Source: Streptomyces sp. T39 (GTDB taxonomy: Bacteria > Actinomycetota > Actinomycetes > Streptomycetales > Streptomycetaceae). From it: DNA of 50,089 nucleotides. Each line of letters begins with the position of its first letter. Positions within the stretch are counted from its first letter, which is position 1. The notes under the pieces were generated by a model. It was not told the DNA's origin. It made no database searches and worked only from the letters and a program-made list of their open reading frames with translations. This document shows, piece by piece, positions 33,529 to 40,821 of this stretch. The stretch is from contig NZ_RDBP01000037.1 of NCBI RefSeq assembly GCF_008042045.1, positions 626,063 through 676,151 on the forward strand, given 5' to 3'. The position numbers were made by a program, and so were the translations under genes.

Positions 33529-34293
33529 ATGAGTACGGTGCGGGGCGCGGGAGTTGTGGTCACGGGCGCGGGAGGCGGCATCGGCGCCGCACTGGCGAGC
33601 CGGTTCGCGGCCGAGGGAGCCCGGGTCGTGGTCAACGACATCGACGCCGCCAAGGCCGAGGCCGTCGCCGCCTCCGTCGGGGGCACCGCGGTGCCCGGCG
33701 ACGCCTCGGACATCGTGGACGCCGCCCGCGACGCGCTCGGCGGCACCGTCGACGTCTACTGCGCCAACGCCGGCCTCGGGTCCGGCGGGGACGCCTTCGC
33801 CGACGAGGACGTCTGGGCATCCGCCTGGGACGTCAACGTCATGGCGCACGTCCGCGCGAGCCGCGCGCTGCTGCCCGACTGGCTGGAGCGCGGCAGCGGG
33901 ACCTTCGTCTCCACCGTCTCCGCGGCGGGGCTGCTCACCATGATCGGCGCGGCCCCCTACAGCGTCACCAAGCACGGCGCCCTCGCCTACGCCGAGTGGC
34001 TCTCGCTCACCTACCGCCACCGCGGCGTCAAGGTGCACGCCATCTGCCCCCAGGGGGTGCGGACCGACATGCTCACCGCCAGCGGATCGGCCGGCGACAT
34101 CGTCCTGCGCCCCACCGCCATCGAGCCCGAGGACGTCGCCGACGCCCTCTTCGACGCGATGGCCGAGGACCGCTTCCTCGTCCTGCCGCATCCCGAGGTG
34201 GCCGGGTACTACCGGGCGAGGGCCGCGGAGACCGACAAGTGGCTGTCCGGCATGAACCACCTCCAGCGCAAGTGGGAGGAGGTCTCCCGGTGA
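33529..34293 (+). CDS. Short-chain dehydrogenase/reductase
   Basis: The 254-residue Rossmann enzyme has TGAGGGIG (12-19), NAG (80-82), catalytic Ser131, Tyr144 and Lys148 (SAAGLL...YSVTK), and Asp37 after beta-2, which favours NAD(H). GGAG lies 5 bases before ATG 33529; an upstream ATG at 33496 is possible. It is coupled to the acyl-CoA ligase by a GTGA overlap. By analogy with LvaD in the levulinate pathway it could interconvert 4-oxoacyl-CoA and 4-hydroxyacyl-CoA, which is inference from context. Confidence 0.92.
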   Translation: MSTVRGAGVVVTGAGGGIGAALASRFAAEGARVVVNDIDAAKAEAVAASVGGTAVPGDASDIVDAARDALGGTVDVYCANAGLGSGGDAFADEDVWASAWDVNVMAHVRASRALLPDWLERGSGTFVSTVSAAGLLTMIGAAPYSVTKHGALAYAEWLSLTYRHRGVKVHAICPQGVRTDMLTASGSAGDIVLRPTAIEPEDVADALFDAMAEDRFLVLPHPEVAGYYRARAAETDKWLSGMNHLQRKWEEVSR

Positions 34294-35942
34294 GCTCCGT
34301 CTACGCCGCCCGCCCCTGGCTCGGCCGCCTGAGCGAGGCCCAGCGCGCCCCGGTCGACCCGCCCGCCGGCGTGCTCCAGGCCTTCCGCGCGGCCGTCGCC
34401 CGCGCCCCCGGCCGGACCGCGCTCGCCTATTTCGACGGCCGGCTCGCCTACGACGAGACCGACGCGCTCTCCGACTCCGTCGCCGGACACCTCGCCGCCC
34501 GCGGCATCGCCCCCGGCGACCGGGTGGCGATCATGCTCCAGAACACCCCGCACTTCGTCATCGCGCTGCTCGGCGCCTGGAAGGCCGGCGCCGTCGTCGT
34601 CCCGCTCAACCCGATGTACAAGGGCGGCGAGGTCGCCCATGTGCTCGCCGACGCCGGTGTGGGCGCGCTGATCTGCTCGGACCGTGCCTGGGAGACCCGT
34701 CTGCGCGAGTGCGCCGCCGCCTCCCCGGTGCGCGTCGTCCTCACCGCCTGCGAACTCGACCTCCAGACCCGTGGCGACACCCGCGTCCTCGGCTTCGAGC
34801 GCACCCCGCCCGCCGACGACGCCGACGACCTCCTCGGCGTCGCCCGCGCCGGCCTGCCCGCACCCGGCTGCCCGGAGCCCGCCGCCGACGACGTGGCGCT
34901 CATCAGCTACACCTCCGGCACCAGCGGCACCCCCAAGGGCGCGATGAACCTGCACGGCGCCCTCGCCTACAACGCCGAACGCCAGCGCACCGGACACCCC
35001 GTCCCCGAGGGCGCCTGCTACTACGCCCTCGCCCCGCTGTTCCACATCACCGGCATGGTCTGCGAGCTGGCCGCCTGCTTCGCGAACGCGGGCACCCTCG
35101 CCCTCACCTACCGCTTCGAGGCCGGCGTCGTCCTCGACGCCTTCGCCGAGCACCGGCCCGCCTACACCGTCGGCCCGTCCACCGCCTTCATGGCGCTGGC
35201 CGCGCATCCGGCGGTCACCCGGGACCACTTCGCCTCGTTCGAGGTGATCTCCTCGGGCGGCGCGCCGCTGCCGCCCGCGCTCGTCGAGGGCTTCCGCGAC
35301 CGCTTCGGCCCCTACATCCGCAACGGCTACGGACTCACCGAGTGCACCGCACCCTGTGCCGCCGTGCCCCCCGAGCACGAGGCCCCGGTCGACCCCGCCT
35401 CCGGCACGCTCTCCGTCGGCGTCCCCGGCCCCGACACGATCGTCCGCATCGTCGACGAGAAGGGCGACGACGTCCCCCTCGGCGAACAGGGCGAGATCGC
35501 CGTCCGCGGACCGCAGGTCGTCCCCGGCTACTGGGGACTGCCCGAGGCGAGCGCCGAGGCATTCCCGGACGGCGAACTGCGCACCGGTGACATCGGGTTC
35601 ATGGACGCCGACGGCTGGCTGTACGTCGTCGACCGCAAGAAGGACATGATCAACGCCTCCGGGTTCAAGGTGTGGCCGCGCGAGGTGGAGGACGTCCTCT
35701 ACACGCACCCGGCCGTGCGGGAGGCGGCCGTCGTCGGCGTGCCCGACGCCTACCGGGGCGAGACGGTCAGGGCCTACGTCAGCCTGCGCCCCGGCGCCGA
35801 GGTGGCGCCCGGTGAGCTCTCCGCGTACTGCGAGCAGCGCCTCGCGGCGTACAAGTACCCGCGTGACGTGACGGTCCTGCCGGAACTCCCCAAGACGACG
35901 AGTGGGAAGATCCTCAGGCGGGAACTGCGTTCGCAAGCGTAG
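34290..35942 (+). CDS. Acyl-CoA synthetase (AMP-forming)
   Basis: The 550-residue ligase starts at GTG 34290, overlapping the SDR stop codon as GTGA, with GGGAGGAGG upstream. The AMP-binding P-loop is ISYTSGTSGTPKGAM, the A5 motif is NGYGLTECT, the A7 motif is LRTGDIGFMDADGWLY, and A10 is PKTTSGKILRRELR with the catalytic Lys. It activates a carboxylic acid as its CoA thioester through an acyl-adenylate. The context suggests a short or medium substituted acid. It would supply the SDR, kinase and dehydrogenase of the neighbouring operons. Confidence 0.95.
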   Translation: MSSVYAARPWLGRLSEAQRAPVDPPAGVLQAFRAAVARAPGRTALAYFDGRLAYDETDALSDSVAGHLAARGIAPGDRVAIMLQNTPHFVIALLGAWKAGAVVVPLNPMYKGGEVAHVLADAGVGALICSDRAWETRLRECAAASPVRVVLTACELDLQTRGDTRVLGFERTPPADDADDLLGVARAGLPAPGCPEPAADDVALISYTSGTSGTPKGAMNLHGALAYNAERQRTGHPVPEGACYYALAPLFHITGMVCELAACFANAGTLALTYRFEAGVVLDAFAEHRPAYTVGPSTAFMALAAHPAVTRDHFASFEVISSGGAPLPPALVEGFRDRFGPYIRNGYGLTECTAPCAAVPPEHEAPVDPASGTLSVGVPGPDTIVRIVDEKGDDVPLGEQGEIAVRGPQVVPGYWGLPEASAEAFPDGELRTGDIGFMDADGWLYVVDRKKDMINASGFKVWPREVEDVLYTHPAVREAAVVGVPDAYRGETVRAYVSLRPGAEVAPGELSAYCEQRLAAYKYPRDVTVLPELPKTTSGKILRRELRSQA

Positions 35943-35990
35943 GGACCGTCCCGGCACCAGAGGAAAACAAGACGAAAGGCGGGTGGCGCG

Positions 35991-36584
35991 ATGGCCAGGA
36001 CGACGGACGGGGAGGGGACCCCCGTACCGCAGAGGCTGCTGGCCACCGCCACCCGCCTGTTCGCGGAGCAGGGGTACGACCGCACCTCCGTCCAGGAGAT
36101 CGTGGAGACGGCCGGCGTCACCAAGGGCGCCCTCTACCACTACTTCGGCTCCAAGGAGGACCTCCTCCAGGAGGTCTACGCCCGGGTCCTGCGCGTCCAG
36201 CAGGAACGCCTCGACGCCTACGCGGACGCCGACGACCCGATCGAGGACCGGCTGCGGGGCGCGGCGGCCGACGTCGTCGTCACCACCATCGACAACCTCG
36301 ACGACGCGGCGATCTTCTTCCGCTCCATGCACCACCTGAGCCCCGAGAAGCACAAGCAGGTACGTGCCGAGCGCCGCCGCTACCACGAGCGCTTCCGGGC
36401 GCTGGTCGAGGAGGGGCAGCGCAACGGCGTGTTCTCCACGGCAACCCCCGCCGACCTCGTCGTCGACTACCACTTCGGCTCGGTCCACCACCTCTCGACG
36501 TGGTACCGCCCGGACGGCTCCATGACCAAGCAGCAGGTCGCCGACCACCTCGCCGACCTCCTGCTGCGCGCGCTGCGCCCGTAG
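35991..36584 (+). CDS. TetR family regulator, candidate controller of the 20-bp operator regulon
   Basis: The 197-residue protein has a TetR domain at about 14-60 (LLATATRLFAEQGYDRTSVQ, AGVTKGALYHYFGSKEDLLQ) and a helical ligand domain with the DYHFGSVHHLSTWYRPDGSM segment common in acyl-CoA-responsive regulators. It is 48 bases downstream of the ligase and probably the last gene of that operon, so it would be autoregulated through copy B (33473). It is the best candidate to bind copies A and C also. The ligand is unknown. Confidence 0.92.
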   Translation: MARTTDGEGTPVPQRLLATATRLFAEQGYDRTSVQEIVETAGVTKGALYHYFGSKEDLLQEVYARVLRVQQERLDAYADADDPIEDRLRGAAADVVVTTIDNLDDAAIFFRSMHHLSPEKHKQVRAERRRYHERFRALVEEGQRNGVFSTATPADLVVDYHFGSVHHLSTWYRPDGSMTKQQVADHLADLLLRALRP

Positions 36585-36612
36585 GGCGGCCGCGCACGGC
36601 AGGCGGCGGGAC

Positions 36613-36634
36613 GCCCCGGCCCCTCGGCCGGGGC
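36613..36634 (+). terminator. Terminator of the SDR-ligase-tetR operon
   Basis: A perfect 9-bp stem, GCCCCGGCC/GGCCGGGGC, with loop CCTC begins 28 bases after the TetR stop codon. Confidence 0.65.
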
Positions 36635-36697
36635 CGCCGCACGGGGCCGGCGAGCCCACCTGTGGCCGCACCGCGCCCGGCGGGTCAGGCTGGAGAC

Positions 36698-36847
36698 ATG
36701 GACACCAGGCTGCCTCCGCTGTGGGCCAGCGCCTACGGTTCCACCGCCTCCCGGCTGCGCCGCGCCCTCGCGCGCACCGCACTGCGCGCCGCGCGCTTCG
36801 CCCGCGACCTGGCCCGCGAGGACCACACCCCGGGCTGCGGCTACTGA
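36698..36847 (+). CDS. Small hypothetical protein
   Basis: The 49-residue frame starts at ATG 36698 with GGAG very close (2 bases) and reads MDTRLPPLWASAYGSTASRL followed by an Arg/Ala-rich helix and DHTPGCGY. Coding support is modest, based on the start context and composition. It lies between the two convergent lipid operons and has no recognised domain. Confidence 0.35.
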   Translation: MDTRLPPLWASAYGSTASRLRRALARTALRAARFARDLAREDHTPGCGY

Positions 36848-36968
36848 ACCCGCCGGGGGCCCGGGGCCAGTGCGGCGGACGCCTGCGCCCGGACCGCCGG
36901 CCGTCCCGCCCGCGGCCGTCCCGTCCGGGCCGCGCGCGGGCGGAGATGACCGCCCGCCCGCGACCGGG

Positions 36969-38183
36969 TCAGAGGTAGCGCTTCAGTTCCCGGCGGGCCA
37001 GGGAGCGCTGGTGGACCTCGTCCGGACCGTCCGCGAGCTTCAGCGTGCGGGCCGACGCCCACAGCTCCGCCAGCGGGAAGTCCTGGCTGACGCCGCCCGC
37101 GCCGTGCACCTGGACCGCCTTGTCGAGGATGTCCACCACGGCACGCGGCGTCGCGATCTTGATGGCCTGGATCTCGGTGTGCGCCCCGCGGTTGCCCACG
37201 GTGTCCATCAGCCAGGCCGTCTTCAGCACCAGCAGGCGCAGCTGCTCCACCGTGACCCGGGCGTCGGCGATCCAGTTCTGCACCACGCCCTGCTGGGCGA
37301 TCGCCTTGCCGAACGCCTCGCGGGAGACGGCGCGCCGGCACATCAGCTCGATCGCCCGCTCGGCCATGCCGATCAGGCGCATGCAGTGGTGGATGCGGCC
37401 CGGCCCGAGGCGGGCCTGGGCGATGGCGAAACCGCCGCCCTCCTCGCCGATCAGATGCGAGGCGGGGACCCGGGCGTCGGTGAAGACGACCTCGGCGTGA
37501 CCGCCGTGGGAGTGGTCCTCGTAGCCGTACACCTGCATCGCGCGCCGGATCTCGACGCCCGGTGTGTCGCGCGGCACCAGGATCATCGACTGCTGACGCC
37601 GGATGTCGTCGCCGTCCGGGTCCGTCTTGCCCATCACGATGAAGATCTCGCACCGGGGGTTCATCGCCCCGGAGATGTACCACTTGCGGCCGTTGACGAC
37701 GTAGTCGTCGCCGTCCCGGTCGATCCGGGTGCGGATGTTGGTCGCGTCGGAGGAGGCGACCTCCGGCTCGGTCATCGCGAAGGCGGAACGGATCTCACCG
37801 GCGAGCAGCGGCTGCAGCCACTGCTTCTTCTGCTCCTCGCTGCCGAACTGGGACAGCACCTCCATGTTCCCGGTGTCCGGGGCCGCGCAGTTCAGCGCGG
37901 TGGGGGCGAGGTGGGGGCTGCGGCCGGTGATCTCGGCGAGCGGCGCGTACTGCAGGTTGGTCAGCCCGGCGCCGTGCTCGGAGTCGGGGAGGAAGAGGTT
38001 CCACAGGCCCTGCCTGCGGGCCTCCGCCTTGAGCTCCTCGACGATCGCCGGGGTGTCCCACGGCGAGGCGAGCCGTGCGCGCTGCTCGTGCTCGATCTCT
38101 TCGGCCGGGTGGACGTGCTCGTCCATGAAGGCCAGCAGCCTGTCGCGGAGTTCCTCGGTACGGGCGTCGAATGCGAAATCCAT
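36969..38183 (-). CDS. ACAD10/11-type acyl-CoA dehydrogenase family protein (LvaC-like)
   Basis: The 404-residue flavoprotein has acyl-CoA dehydrogenase landmarks (FAMTEPEVASSDATN, GRKWYISGAMNPRCE, VHGAGGVSQDFPLAELWA). At the catalytic Glu position it reads LKLADGPDEVHQ, with Asp385, as in mammalian ACAD10/11 and their bacterial relatives. In the P. putida lva pathway, LvaC acts on 4-phosphoacyl-CoA rather than doing ordinary desaturation. The kinase partner is encoded 7 bases upstream, consistent with the fused kinase-ACAD layout of ACAD10/11. Ordinary acyl-CoA oxidation remains an alternative. Confidence 0.93.
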   Translation of the reverse strand: MDFAFDARTEELRDRLLAFMDEHVHPAEEIEHEQRARLASPWDTPAIVEELKAEARRQGLWNLFLPDSEHGAGLTNLQYAPLAEITGRSPHLAPTALNCAAPDTGNMEVLSQFGSEEQKKQWLQPLLAGEIRSAFAMTEPEVASSDATNIRTRIDRDGDDYVVNGRKWYISGAMNPRCEIFIVMGKTDPDGDDIRRQQSMILVPRDTPGVEIRRAMQVYGYEDHSHGGHAEVVFTDARVPASHLIGEEGGGFAIAQARLGPGRIHHCMRLIGMAERAIELMCRRAVSREAFGKAIAQQGVVQNWIADARVTVEQLRLLVLKTAWLMDTVGNRGAHTEIQAIKIATPRAVVDILDKAVQVHGAGGVSQDFPLAELWASARTLKLADGPDEVHQRSLARRELKRYL

Positions 38184-38190
38184 GGGTCGC

Positions 38191-39210
38191 TCAGCCTTCC
38201 TGGAGGGTGGTGAGACCGTGCTCGATGAAGACGGGGACGAGATCGCCGATCCGGTCGAAGCCGGCGCCGACGGTCTGGCCGAGGGTGTAGCGGTAGTGGA
38301 TGCCCTCGAGGATCACGGCGAGCTTGAACCAGGCGAAGGCGGTGTACCAGGAGATCGCGGACGCGTCCCGCCCGGAGCGGGCGGCGTACCGCTCGATCAG
38401 CTCGGCCGGCGCGGGGTGCCCGAGGGCACCCGCGGTGGTGCTGATGGGGGAGCCGGGCAGCTCCAGCCGCCGGCTGTACATCACCAGCAGACCGAGGTCG
38501 GTCAGCGGGTCGCCGAGCGTGGACATCTCCCAGTCGAGCACCGCCTTGATGCGGTCGTCCTCACCGATCAGCACGTTGTCGAGGCGGTAGTCGCCGTGCA
38601 CCACGGTGGGCGCGGGGGAGACCGGCAGATCACGGCCGAGAGCCGCGTGCAGCTCGTCGATGCCGGCCAGCTCCCGCCCCCGCGAGGCGGCGAGCTGCTT
38701 GCCCCAGCGGCGCAGCTGACGGTCGAGGAACCCCTCGGGCCGGCCGAAGTCGCCGAGACCGACGGCCCCGGGGTCGACGGCGTGCAGGTCGACCAGGGTG
38801 TCGACGAGCCCCAGCACCGCTGCGCGGGTGCGCTCCGGCCCGAGCGGGGCCAGCTGCTCCGCGGTGCGGTACGGGGTGCCCTCGACGAACTCCATGACGT
38901 AGAACGGCGCGCCCAGCACGGAGTCGTCCTCGCACAGCAGGACCGGCTCCGGCACCGGCACGGCGGTCCCGACGAGCGCGCTGATGACGCGGTGCTCGCG
39001 CTTCATGTCGTGTGCGGTCGCGAGGACATGGCCCAGCGGCGGGCGCCGCACGACCCACCGGTTCGTCCCGTCGGTGACGGCGTAGGTGAGGTTGGAACGG
39101 CCGCCCTGGATGAGCCGCGCGCTGAGCGGCCCGCTCACCAGCCCCGGTCGTTCGCGGTCGAGATGGCCGCGCAACTGCTCGGGGTCGAGGCCCTGTGGGG
39201 CTGGGCTCAT
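38191..39210 (-). CDS. APH-fold kinase, candidate 4-hydroxyacyl-CoA kinase (LvaA-like)
   Basis: The 339-residue protein has the aminoglycoside phosphotransferase fold: N-lobe RSNLTYAVTDGTNRWVVRRP, catalytic loop VVHGDYRLDN (Asp207, Asn212) and metal-binding VLDWEMSTLGDPLTDLG (Asp226). Despite the fold name it is not an antibiotic resistance enzyme; it is the stand-alone form of the ACAD10/11 N-terminal domain. GGAGG lies 8 bases before ATG 39210. It is the first gene of an operon with the ACAD at 36969 and carries operator copy C upstream. Phosphorylation of a 4-hydroxyacyl-CoA is inferred from the pairing. Confidence 0.92.
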   Translation of the reverse strand: MSPAPQGLDPEQLRGHLDRERPGLVSGPLSARLIQGGRSNLTYAVTDGTNRWVVRRPPLGHVLATAHDMKREHRVISALVGTAVPVPEPVLLCEDDSVLGAPFYVMEFVEGTPYRTAEQLAPLGPERTRAAVLGLVDTLVDLHAVDPGAVGLGDFGRPEGFLDRQLRRWGKQLAASRGRELAGIDELHAALGRDLPVSPAPTVVHGDYRLDNVLIGEDDRIKAVLDWEMSTLGDPLTDLGLLVMYSRRLELPGSPISTTAGALGHPAPAELIERYAARSGRDASAISWYTAFAWFKLAVILEGIHYRYTLGQTVGAGFDRIGDLVPVFIEHGLTTLQEG

Positions 39211-39262
39211 GGGGTGCACCTCCGGGGGGCGGTTCCGGTCGTCGGTCCTGGACGCGCCAATG

Positions 39263-39282
39263 ATGACCGACCAGTCGGTATG
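39263..39282. promoter_or_regulatory. TetR-type operator, copy C
   Basis: ATGACCGAC-CA-GTCGGTATG contains the perfect inner palindrome ACCGAC-N2-GTCGGT. It lies 53 bases upstream of the kinase start at 39210. Confidence 0.75.
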
Positions 39283-39359
39283 TCGTCCAGTGCGTGACCC
39301 GCAACAGACGTGCGGATCACAGGGATGACGAGCCGGCCGGGCGCGCGGGAGGGCGGGCG

Positions 39360-39411
39360 GGAGAAAGCGTGCGCGCAAAGCGGGCACGGGAAAAGAAAAG
39401 AGCCGGCGCGG
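39360..39411 (+). repeat. 52-bp inverted repeat, left copy
   Basis: It is identical to the reverse complement of 42666-42717. It contains an internal hairpin with a 9-bp stem (one mismatch) around a 3-base loop, followed by an A-rich run that is unusual for this genome. The rest of the 347-base spacer 39283-39629 is GC-rich, with the hairpin at 39511, and no gene is seen in it. Confidence 0.9.
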
Positions 39412-39510
39412 GAGCGGTCCGGTGGTGCGCTTGGGCGTGGCGGGCGTCCGGTGCGGGCCCGTTCAGCGGCGCCCGCGTCCCGGGCGGCGGCCGCCGGGTC
39501 CGGCGGGGGC

Positions 39511-39541
39511 GCCCGCAGGCGGACGAAACCGGCCTGCGGGC
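39511..39541 (-). terminator. Hairpin downstream of the His-rich protein gene
   Basis: A perfect 10-bp stem (GCCCGCAGGC/GCCTGCGGGC) with an 11-base loop lies about 90 bases beyond the stop codon at 39630. Confidence 0.5.
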
Positions 39542-39629
39542 GGCGGAGTCGACCCCCGCCGGGGCCGGGCCGGTCGGGGGCGGTCGCCCCGGCGGGGTCG
39601 TGCGGGTCGTGCGGGTCTGCGGGTGGCCG

Positions 39630-39926
39630 TCAGTGGTCGTCCCAGTGCCCGTCGTGCTGCGCGTGGCGGTGGCCGTCGTGGACGTAGTCGACATGGTCGC
39701 CGTGCTCGACGGCCGGGTGGCCGCAGCCGTTGCCGTGCTGGTGGGCGTGACCGCTGTGCGACACGTGCTCGCCGGCCTCGCACTCGTCCCAGTGCCCGTC
39801 GTGGGCGCGGTGGAGGTGCCCGTCGTGCGCGTAGTCGAAATGGTCGCCGTGGCGGATCTCGGTGTGGCCGCACGTGGGGCCGTGGGCGTGGGAGTGGCCG
39901 GTGTGCTCGTGGTGCAGGACGGTCAT
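39630..39926 (-). CDS. Histidine-rich metal-binding protein with two repeats
   Basis: The 98-residue protein contains two copies of a module of about 31 residues built on CGHxxxxHGDHxDYxHDGH, one ending HRAHDGHWDEC and one ending HAQHDGHWDDH, joined by GEHVSHSGHAHQHGNG. About one third of the residues are His or Asp, so zinc, nickel or copper binding is very likely. There is no signal peptide. ATG 39926 has GAGG 8 bases upstream. An inverted repeat at 39948 may be a metal-regulator site. A storage or delivery role is inference. Confidence 0.88.
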   Translation of the reverse strand: MTVLHHEHTGHSHAHGPTCGHTEIRHGDHFDYAHDGHLHRAHDGHWDECEAGEHVSHSGHAHQHGNGCGHPAVEHGDHVDYVHDGHRHAQHDGHWDDH

Positions 39927-39947
39927 GGCGCTCACCTCGGAGTTGAC

Positions 39948-39966
39948 ATGCGGACAAATGCCGCAT
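39948..39966. promoter_or_regulatory. Inverted repeat upstream of the His-rich protein gene
   Basis: ATGCGG-N7-CCGCAT, with outer TG/CA pairs, lies 22 bases before the ATG at 39926. It does not match the usual Zur or Nur consensus closely. A shorter relative, ATGCG-C-CGCAT, precedes the DEAD-box helicase gene at about 42800. Confidence 0.5.
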
Positions 39967-40061
39967 TACAGGCTAGTCGGGCCGTCGCCGACCGACAGGT
40001 CACCGGACCGCGTCACCGGGAAAGGAGGATGATCCGACCGCGCCGCGCGGGACGCCCGGCG

Positions 40062-40376
40062 TCACACCACGATGGCCACGGCGAACGCCGCCAGCACCAG
40101 CGTGCAGGCCGCAGCCGCCGCCGCGCCGCCCGGGGTCAGCGCGGCCGGCCGGGCGGCGGCCATCGCCAGCATCCGCCGATTGGCCACGGAGGCGAACGCC
40201 AGCAGCGCCAGCACGCACATCCCCATCGCGAGCACGTCCGTCCAGACCGGCCGCCCGCCGGCCACCTGCCGCACGGCGAGCACGGCCACCACCGTCCAGC
40301 TCAGCACGGTGCGCCGCCACGCCAGCCGGGTCCGCTCCGGCTGGAGGCCGGGATCGCGGGCGGGCCCGGCCGTCAC
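40062..40376 (-). CDS. DUF202 membrane protein, second of a pair
   Basis: The 104-residue protein starts at GTG 40376, overlapping the upstream DUF202 gene as GTGA. It has the DUF202 signature RDPGLQPERTRLAWRRTVLS followed by three membrane helices ending LAAFAVAIVV. The function of the family is unknown. Pairing of a YidH-type and a short DUF202 protein is common in actinobacteria. Confidence 0.85.
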   Translation of the reverse strand: MTAGPARDPGLQPERTRLAWRRTVLSWTVVAVLAVRQVAGGRPVWTDVLAMGMCVLALLAFASVANRRMLAMAAARPAALTPGGAAAAAACTLVLAAFAVAIVV

Positions 40377-40762
40377 ACGTCCCCCCACGCCACGACCAGC
40401 ACCATCGCGGCCGCCACCACCGCCACCAGGACGGCCAGCAGGGCCGGGAAGCGCGACACCGGCAGATCCTCGCCCCGGCGCATGGCGCGCTCGCACCGCA
40501 CCCAGTGGTTGACCGCACGCACCGCGCACACCGCGCCCGTGCCGATCAGCGCGAGCGCCAGGCCCGCCCGGACGCCCCACCGGAGGTCGGGCAGGAACTG
40601 GTCGACGGCGAAGCCGCCGCCGATCAGGGCGAGCGCGGTGCGGATCCAGGCCAGGAAGGTCCGCTCGTTGGCGAGCGAGAACCGGTAGTCGGGGGTGTCG
40701 CCCTCGTCCCGGATGCGCCCCGGCGCGAACCACAGCCGCAGGCTCTGCACGAAATCGCTCAC
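40373..40762 (-). CDS. DUF202 (YidH-like) membrane protein
   Basis: The 129-residue protein starts at GTG 40762 and has the YidH-type signature DYRFSLANERTFLAWIRTAL followed by three membrane helices and a short hydrophilic loop with WVRCERAMRRGE. It is translationally coupled to the next DUF202 gene. No function is established for either. Confidence 0.88.
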   Translation of the reverse strand: MSDFVQSLRLWFAPGRIRDEGDTPDYRFSLANERTFLAWIRTALALIGGGFAVDQFLPDLRWGVRAGLALALIGTGAVCAVRAVNHWVRCERAMRRGEDLPVSRFPALLAVLVAVVAAAMVLVVAWGDV

Positions 40763-40821
40763 GCCGGGCACCCTACCCGGGGTGTGGCGCGTCCGGACGA
40801 AGGGCCCGCCCCCGGCACGGG

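Noticed and set aside
38191..39210. Aminoglycoside resistance gene
   Set aside because: The fold is APH, but the sequence and the ACAD partner place it with ACAD10/11-type kinases, not antibiotic phosphotransferases.
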